Below, piece by piece: positions 57,685 through 64,000 of a DNA stretch of 64,000 nt. The translations under genes were made by a program, and so were the position numbers. The notes beneath the pieces are model-generated. The model was not told where the DNA came from, ran no database searches, and was given only the letters and a program-made list of their open reading frames with translations. The stretch's first letter is position 1. Every line of letters starts with the position of its first letter. The stretch comes from Symsagittifera roscoffensis (lineage: Eukaryota; Xenacoelomorpha; Acoela; Convolutidae): the NCBI RefSeq assembly GCF_963678635.1, contig NC_087063.1:36246540-36310539 (forward strand). The letters run 5' to 3'.

Positions 57685-57930
57685 TTGGAGTATCCATATC
57701 AGGCATGGAATCCATGCCGTAAAGAAGACAAAATTACGATTGAGAATGTTCAGCGACGCGCAACGAAAATTATTCCAGGTATACGCAAATACAGCTACGC
57801 GAAACGACTTCAGATTTTGAAACTCGCCTATAACCATTGGCTCAAGAGTCAGGGACACTATCTCTTGTGTTTTTCTACCTCGAACGGTCGGAGCCAATTC
57901 GTTTCACTTGCGACATGAGACCAAAACCCT
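57685..57930 (+). pseudogene. Second CR1/L2-like LINE fragment
   Basis: Directly after the (TTGAC)n tail, the frame reads EYPYQAWNPCRKEDKITIEN, then VQRRATKIIPGIRKYSYAKR and LQILKLAYNHWLKSQ, ending at 57918. This is the same RT-downstream segment (LEY-x-VW-P-KD-x-IE-VQRRATK) as in the previous element, but from a different copy. It starts exactly at the LEY codons where the first copy is broken. It is a short remnant without termini. Confidence 0.7.
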
Positions 57931-59977
57931 CAATACAGCTTAAAGGCCACTACCAAAATACCTCCCCCCACTCTAGAAAATAAGAACGTCTTCATACTTA
58001 GGTCGCAAAAAACCCAAAATACGCGAACGCCGTTAAAAACAGGGTCGGAACAGTCCGTATAGTTAATTTTTATTAGACAGTGGAACTTTGATCCATTTCA
58101 GATGGATCAACCTAGAACTCTCCTTATCTCAACATAACAATTATAAAACACACTCAAGAAAACTAAATTGGGTACTCACTACTCACATACCAGCACACTC
58201 GAGAATTGGAGTAACTAAATTAACTAGCGACTCAAGCATAAATTTAATAACTTGAGAAGTTTCCAATTAATAAATTCCAGCAAAGGAAGTGAGTTTTCAC
58301 TTGAGAAATAAAGTTCTGGGTTGGACCATTGGGAGACTTCGGTTGTCCACCTTTTGCACCGAAGGTTCACTCTGGTCCACTTCGAATCAATGTAATCGTT
58401 CTGTCTCCTATTTCAGGATAGGACAGCTCTACTCTCGTGTGATTTTTATATCTAGAAATTTTGAATAGCAGTTTCCCGCTACTTTTCTCGACTACTTTCC
58501 CGCGATTGTAATTCGGGTGTTCTGATCTTGCATTTCTGAGGTTTTCAGTTGTCGCGTGAAAGTTGAACATAACAGGCTCAATTCGAATTTTTGAAAAATT
58601 ACATTTCACCCCAAAATTACGTTGTTCGTATTGCTCAAGGTCAAACTTCCAAATATGACCGACTGGCACAATCAACGAAAAAGACACAAGAAATAAACCC
58701 TTTCAAGATTATAACCAAGAGGACCAGAACTTCTTGTGGACAAAATTCCTTTACAGTTGCAGCCATCAAATACAGTTGCAGACAGTTTTCAAATGAAGAC
58801 AAGACAAACTATGGACGTCTGAAATATATGACGCATCGTTTATGGAATGACGAAATGGTTGTCCAAGAAAGAGCTGGTCGACAGAGGCCTGGGAGGCCTA
58901 CAGATCAGAAGTTAACATGTGAACCTGTGATAAAAACATCGGTAAAATGTTGTGAATAAGTCAAACCGATTTTAAAGCATCAAGAGAATTGTCAATCAAA
59001 ATCGACCATCCTCGATTAAAGCACTGATGAAATTGTATTGCCTATGTTTCATGTGTTTTCAAGTTTTTTGCAATCCATGAGGCAGTGTAACATTCGCCCA
59101 AATACTACATAGTGACGTAGCGTAGAAAAAGTACCTAAAGATGACTGGCTGGCGTCAGCTACCCTAGTTCTACTCGTTTTTCATCGTCTAGACCTAGCCA
59201 GTTAATTTTCTGGTCTGTTTAGGGCTAAGTAAAACGTAACCGTTTTTAGGCCATCAGTCAAACGACTTTTAATCAGCTTACGTTTACCTGCAAAGATAAC
59301 CACATAGCTGGGTCTCGAATCCCCAGACTACATGATTAACATTAAAACACGGCTTGAATATCCTATTTTACTATGTTTTTGGTGACCGTTCTATATTAAA
59401 TTCATTGGAGATCGATTGACCCGTTCGTCTTCCTAGCTACTCATATTCTAAAATATCAAACTATACCGGTCTTAATTCAAATTTTTACGACATTAGAGTA
59501 GCTAAAAAGTCAGTTTATTACAGTCCTTCACAATATGATGGCTCTGCGGGGCCGAGCCTCCGCTTCCTTGCTCTATTTGCAATAGCGTCGCTATTCCACT
59601 AACTTCGTGGGACGGGAGGGTACTGCATCTTCCGTCTGCCCCACCGAAACCTCCTTTCCGTCAATTGACTCCAATTAGTTGTCTTATCGTGCGCGAACGT
59701 CACGATCAGAGGCTTCGTCTTTTTATTCAATCGTTTCGACTGTCTTTCACTCGTTAATTTGGTTGTTGTTGTGTTTTTTGTCACTTTTTAGCCAAAAATG
59801 GTCACTTCCCGCATTCCTCATAATTGTTCCGTCAACAATCGAAATTTCGAAAATTGAAAATTCCAGTTCATTCTAGCCTCTTTTTCAACAATACGTTATC
59901 ACTAAGTCCTCTAATGTCTTTTTCATGCCGCGACGGAAGGTTCCGGGGGAATGGCACACAGAGGACTTATTTGGGTT
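57931..59977. other. Unassigned DNA with two uncertain open frames
   Basis: The minus frame 58367-58687 (106 codons, RNARSEHPNYNRGKVVEKSS) and the overlapping plus frame 58591-58959 (QERAGRQRPGRPTDQK) have GC content above the background, but no domain that I recognise. Only one of them, if either, can be real. 59520-59660 is a GC-richer patch (GGGGCCGAGCCTCCGCTTCC) of unknown nature. 59905-59971 is a potential hairpin closed by TAAGTCCTCT and AGAGGACTTA with complementary inner segments. Confidence 0.3.
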
Positions 59978-59985
59978 CTTAAAAA

Positions 59986-60801
59986 CATGCAATTCAATAC
60001 CGTAAAAAAATGGTATTGGTATTGATCAATACCAGGTTCCTGGTATTGGTATTGATCAAAACCAGGTTCTTGGTATTCTGAACAGGGCATTCAATACCTT
60101 GAAGAATTGGTATTGGTGTTGACAGAATCCGGTATTGGTATTGATCAAAATCAGGTTCTTGGTGCTCTGACTTACATCAGATCACTTTAAAATCACAAAA
60201 ATTATTGTAGGATCAATTTTTCAAGGGGATTTGACTGAGATAAAAAAGAGATAATTGCAGAAGAAACTCTTAAGCTAATATGTAGAAAAACATAAAAAAT
60301 TTCAGAAAACCAAATTTCAGAATATATGTAGAAATTCAGCGTTCTTTGTGATGAAAACATTGTGAGCATGATGCTCAGCAGTCATTCTGTTTTGCCAGTA
60401 GTTTTTGATTTCCTGCATAGCAAAAACGAACCCTCAGGTTCTACGCTCGCTGGTTGACTTCCAATGTTGTAGTTTTGTTTACTCGATATTCCACTAACAG
60501 TTCAGTTACAGCAGTATCTTTGCGAGTTGTCATTTCGTGAATTGGTATTGAAATCCCTGGTATATTTTACCTTTACTAAAAATTATTTTGTTTTGTTACA
60601 GAGTAACAAAACTATCTAACAAAAACGAAAAAAAAAGGAAAATTATATCAAAGTTTTTGCAAAAGTTTTGAGGTATTGTAACAAAGTATAGAGGTATTGA
60701 CTGGGTTTGGTATTGGTATTGGCATTGATGATTCGATTATGTATTAGTATTGGGGCCTTGGTATTGGTTTTGTGGTATTGGCATTGGTATTGAATTCCCT
60801 G
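59986..60801. mobile_element. hAT-like element with internal GGTATT repeats, 816 bp
   Basis: The right end, inverted, reads CAGGGAATTCAATACC; the left end reads CATGCAATTCAATACC, the same with two or three changes. Flanking octamers CTTAAAAA (59978-59985) and CGTAAAAG (60802-60809) agree at 6 of 8 positions. Inside each end are arrays of GGTATTGGTATTGATCAA-type units (60015-60140 and 60695-60795), while the middle (~60180-60660) is AT-rich. No transposase is present. It is an aged non-autonomous element. Confidence 0.7.
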
Positions 60802-60802
60802 C

Positions 60803-61199
60803 GTAAAAGTTTTTTGTGTCAGAGTATGATTCGTTCCTTTTTTCGCTTGATTTCTCTGCTAGTTTCTGGACGGTTTTTGTAGAGCCTGTTGCTGCTTGTC
60901 CCCACCACGTAAAAATTTGTGGAACAAAGCTGCTGTTCCTCATCCAGAATTCTTTTTTTTGTATTTTAATGTTTTGACACTCTCATGATATTTGTAGGCG
61001 CCAGATATAGTTTAAGGGCAGGATTTAGAATCGCGGTTGAAAATATTTAAATCGAAAAAGGTTCGTCTGAATCGGCCTCCCAAGCGTCTATTATCCTTGA
61101 TGTCAAGTCGAGCGTCATCATCAGTAGTCGTTATTTTCTTGTGAAAACTCTCGCTTTCCAACGATTGAAGTTTCAGCTATATTTCAACATCATAGGATA
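60803..61199. other. Unassigned DNA
   Basis: The minus strand of about 60945-60803 has a GC content above the background and an open frame starting MRNSSFVPQIFTWWGQAATG that runs into the hAT-like element. It may be a fragment of an exon or of an older repeat; no splice partner was found. The rest is AT-rich. Confidence 0.25.
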
Positions 61200-63400
61200 T
61201 TCGTCCAGGGGTGTAGCAAAGGGTATCAAAAACTTTTTTGTTTCAGGTGAGTGTATCTTCTTTTGGGGGAAAGTAGAGAGGGGGTCAGTTTGAATGATTG
61301 TCCATATGGGCATGTATCCGGAAAGTTTGGTGGTTTCCGTCCATATCTCAGATATAAACCATCTTTGATTCCCGATTTGTTGAGGAAAAAATTGTTCTTT
61401 CTTAAGGTTAGCTCGCTAAGACAGTTCGATGCTCCTTTCTGTAATGCTAGATTTAATGTAAGCTTTTTCTGAAGAGCACTTTTCCATAACACTTGCTTTT
61501 TTGAGAGTGTGCTTTTCTTTTTCTCAGGTATGATGTTTCTATTCATCAGAGTTTGTTCCTATTCAGCTATTTCTGGATCACTGTTTTCTAACAAATCACA
61601 AATGAGTTTTTGTTAGGGTAGTTGTTTTTTACGCTTTCCTTGTTTTTTCGCTTTCTAAAACCAAATACCATTATAAAATTGTGTCTTCAAATACCTCTAT
61701 GAGGTTTTCCCGACAATTTTTCTTTTATCATGTGACACTTGGAAGCCTTCACACTCTAGCCAGTTGACATTTGGAAGCCTTCCGATTCTAGCCGAAAGCA
61801 ATTCCTCGCAAATTCAGGTTATGCAAGGAGACTCTTAAGATCCTTTGCAGCGCTTCCCTCGTCTGCGTACGTTTTTTGAGTGACATGTTGTTTTTGAAGG
61901 AGCTTGATCAGTATGATTATCCCTATTCCGTACATAGCCATTGAGAAAGGATCACCTTGCGTTGTGCCTTCGGTAGATGTCAAAACCGAGCTGTCAAAAC
62001 ACAGCTTGGAAGCCTTCCAATTCTAGCCAAAAGCAATTTCTCGCAAATTCAGGTTATGTAAGGTGACTCTTAAGATCCTGTGCAGCGCTTCCCTCGTCTG
62101 CGTATCTTTTTTGGGTGACATTTTGTTTTTGAAGGTGCTTGATCAGTATGATTATCCCTATTCCGTACATAGCCAATGAGAAGGAATCACCTTGCGTTGT
62201 GACTTCGGTAGATGTCAAAACCGAGCTGTTGACATATAAATTACTACAATAAAGGACCACTACAATTTTTAGAGCTCGTTCTCTTTTGAGCGAGCTGAAA
62301 GCATTTTCTGCATCAATAAGCGTCCATTTCCGGTTTTTGAAACTCGTTCTTCAAGCTGTGGATTACATATTCGTTTCTCCAACTCTGGCCGAAGCAGATT
62401 TGGAAAATTTTCAGAGATTTGTTTGCAATTTATTTGTCTCAGCCCCAGAGGTATCGGACTACACGATTTGTTCGCAGTTAGGTTTCCATGAATGAGAACT
62501 TTACTTGCAACTGTATAGGATAGCTTTGCAATTGTTTAGCAAACATCAATGGATGTCTGGTTGTAGTGAGTTATTTTCTTTCTGCTTTCGCACGCATATA
62601 GATTTGAGGGACCGTGGCTTCCGTGTGTTTTCAGGGTTGACTTTCATTTCATCTTTGCGTTTGTTTGTTCAAATATAGAAAGGTGGTATGGCATTGTGTC
62701 TTCCATTACTTCAGTTATATAGTGAGTGTTCGCTGCTTTGTTCTGGGTTTGTTTTTCTTTTAGGATACTCAGGACTATTTTTCCTTATATGACTTCGTTT
62801 TGGGAAAAAAATTCCTTTTGTTTTCTTGTGTAAAAAGCAGCCAATGGTGGCAGAACTTTGCCTGTACTCATTAGTTTAAAGAAATGTTTAATTTCTTTGT
62901 TTAATTCGCACTCTTTCTGCTTTGGATGTGTAATTTGGAGAGCTTTCGCTTCAGTTCGTCTAGTGGGCCTTGCTGCCATAAAATTATTTTAGAATTGGAT
63001 CAGTTTGTTTCCGATTTAGTTCTGGGGTGCAGCAGATGTTGGAGAATCCTTGCTGCTTTCACTGCGACGTTCAATTTTAATGCTTCTTCCACTAATGACA
63101 TCAACTGCTGACTCAGTAATTCTGTGAATTGGAAACCGGGCTTGTTCTTGCTTAGAACCACGAGGGTAACAACGTTTTTATATATTCCGTTTTTTTAAAT
63201 TTCATGTTCTGGGTCGATAAGTTATCAGGTGTCAGAGGGGATTGAAGTGATTGCTGGAGGCGATGGATTAGATCGTGTTGCGCCGGCCAGCGTGTTCGTT
63301 TCGGGTGTTGCCGGCGATGTTTCATCCTGAGCTGTGATGAGGATGTGCTTGATGGTCTCTTGGTGGTTTCGAACCCTTTTGCAAAGTTCTCGGGGTGCAT
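61200..63400 (-). pseudogene. Second, more decayed copy of the unusual RT retroelement
   Basis: On the minus strand, 63400-62785 gives N-terminal-like text without a clear motif. 62370-62230 has LIDAENAFSSLKRERALKIV (RT motif A; compare LLMDASNAFNSLNRE in the 35.9-kb copy). 62220-62054 has TEVTTQGDSFSLAMYGIGII (motif B) and RYADEGSAAQDLKS (motif C, Y-A-D-E instead of Y-A-D-D). 61546-61226 has LALQKGASNCLSELTLRKNN, DGLYLRYGRKPPNFPDTCPY and a C-terminal S-L-x-S-P-K-x-x-Y text, matching the post-RT region (SSWLTALPIAAENF, RDALSVRYNKNL) of the other copy. The RT core carries a 235-bp tandem duplication. It is inactive. Confidence 0.75.
61773..62242. repeat. 235-bp tandem duplication inside the decayed RT
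   Basis: Units of about 61773-62007 and 62008-62242 both start GGAAGCCTTCC and contain TTCTAGCC, CAAATTCAGGTTATG, GCAGCGCTTCCCTCGTCTGC, TTGATCAGTATGATTATCCC and TCGGTAGATGTCAAAACCGA. They differ at scattered positions. On the minus strand each encodes the segment from RT motif B to motif C, so this part of the RT core is present twice. Confidence 0.88.
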
Positions 63401-64000
63401 TCTATGCAGGAAAACATATCGTAAAAAAAATTTGCTGCGGTGTCCTCCCCCTAAACTGCTTTAGCAGAGAAGGATGTTAATTTGGTCCTAAAATGAATAA
63501 CAAAGAGAAGCTGGAAAATGTTTAACTTTCAATCAGGTTTAACCAAAGCCCCACTCTTTTATGATTGATGAAAGATTCCGAAAGATAATACGCTAGAAAA
63601 CAAATTTTTAGCTAAAAAAAGTTTATATGAAAACATATTACTCAAATATTTAAAAAAAACAATTAACAAAAAAAAACAATAAACAATTGTTTTAGGTCTG
63701 AGTATCAAACATATAGTGTTCCGGTTTCAAAAAAAAATTGTTATCATGCTCTTCTATACTATGGTAACAATGGTTATTATACAATGCCCAAATTACACTA
63801 CTTTAAAAAGAGCTCGTTCGGAAGTGGAACCATAACAATTTAAAACCCTAGTAGTCGTGACTGAATTAAGCGAAACTTGATGAAAGATTGACCTCCCAAC
63901 TTTAAGGTTACTAATTTTTATTGCCATGTTTCAATTTTCTTCAAGCAATTTGCTTTATTTTTTATCTAGTTCAATCGAATCTATATTCTCAAATCAGTTT
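63401..64000. other. AT-rich noncoding DNA at the window end
   Basis: No exon or defined repeat is seen here. Confidence 0.4.

Noticed and set aside
58367-58959. Overlapping open frames on both strands as genes
   Set aside because: No domain, no splice sites and no similarity that I recognise; kept only as an uncertain note.

Overview
This window looks like a piece of an AT-rich invertebrate animal nuclear genome. It has spliceosomal introns with GT-AG borders, animal genes (an AP-1 clathrin-adaptor mu subunit, an LRGUK-type protein, a Rdx/SELENOW-MIEN1-type protein), and many eukaryotic transposons (APE-type and CR1-like LINEs, a Mutator/FLYWCH transposon, hAT-like MITEs, tRNA-derived SINEs). 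The phylum cannot be fixed from sequence alone. Coding exons stand out as islands of higher GC and open frame in AT-rich, repeat-filled DNA. All similarity statements rest on recognising family motifs by eye; no database search was run.

Layout. 1-3.7 kb: two exons of an unrecognised gene (2663-2755, 3412-3692, + strand) with matching splice phases. 3.7-11 kb: repeats, including a ~166-bp degenerate monomer array, tRNA-SINE copies with a fresh 412-bp tandem duplication, a near-perfect 53-bp palindrome, and an hAT-like MITE with a perfect 8-bp target duplication. 11.2-13.7 kb: an intact 847-codon single-exon LRGUK-like gene (LRRs, guanylate-kinase-like domain, acidic linker, C-terminal domain). 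18.0-20.9 kb: a five-exon Rdx gene that I rebuilt exon by exon. An in-frame TGA falls exactly at the Sec position of a CxxU redox motif, a CaaX-like CVIA ends the protein, and a SECIS-like hairpin lies about 90 nt past the stop. This is the most interesting item in the window. 22.0-26.5 kb: a decayed LINE (endonuclease, RT, C-terminal zinc-finger array) inserted into an older repeat. 27.7-28.6 kb: a GAGCGG-rich repeat. 29.6-30.05 kb: a FLYWCH/MULE relic. 30-38.6 kb: duplicated noncoding blocks around a decayed retroelement with an unusual RT.

40.7-56.65 kb: the AP-1 mu gene on the minus strand, 7 clear exons plus one short candidate last exon; the reading frame closes at 421 aa. Its 8.3-kb intron holds a complete 2.38-kb MULE with ~100-bp terminal inverted repeats and a target duplication, a decayed CR1-like LINE in antisense, and a 184-bp MITE. 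56.8-57.9 kb: two CR1/L2-like LINE fragments just upstream of the gene. 59.98-60.8 kb: an hAT-like element filled with GGTATT repeats. 61.2-63.4 kb: a second, decayed copy of the retroelement family seen at 35-38 kb, with part of its RT core duplicated in tandem.

The host genes share no obvious pathway: vesicle sorting (AP-1 mu), probable ciliary/sperm function (LRGUK) and a thioredoxin-like redox selenoprotein (Rdx). I see no rRNA gene, no convincing functional tRNA gene and no CRISPR array.
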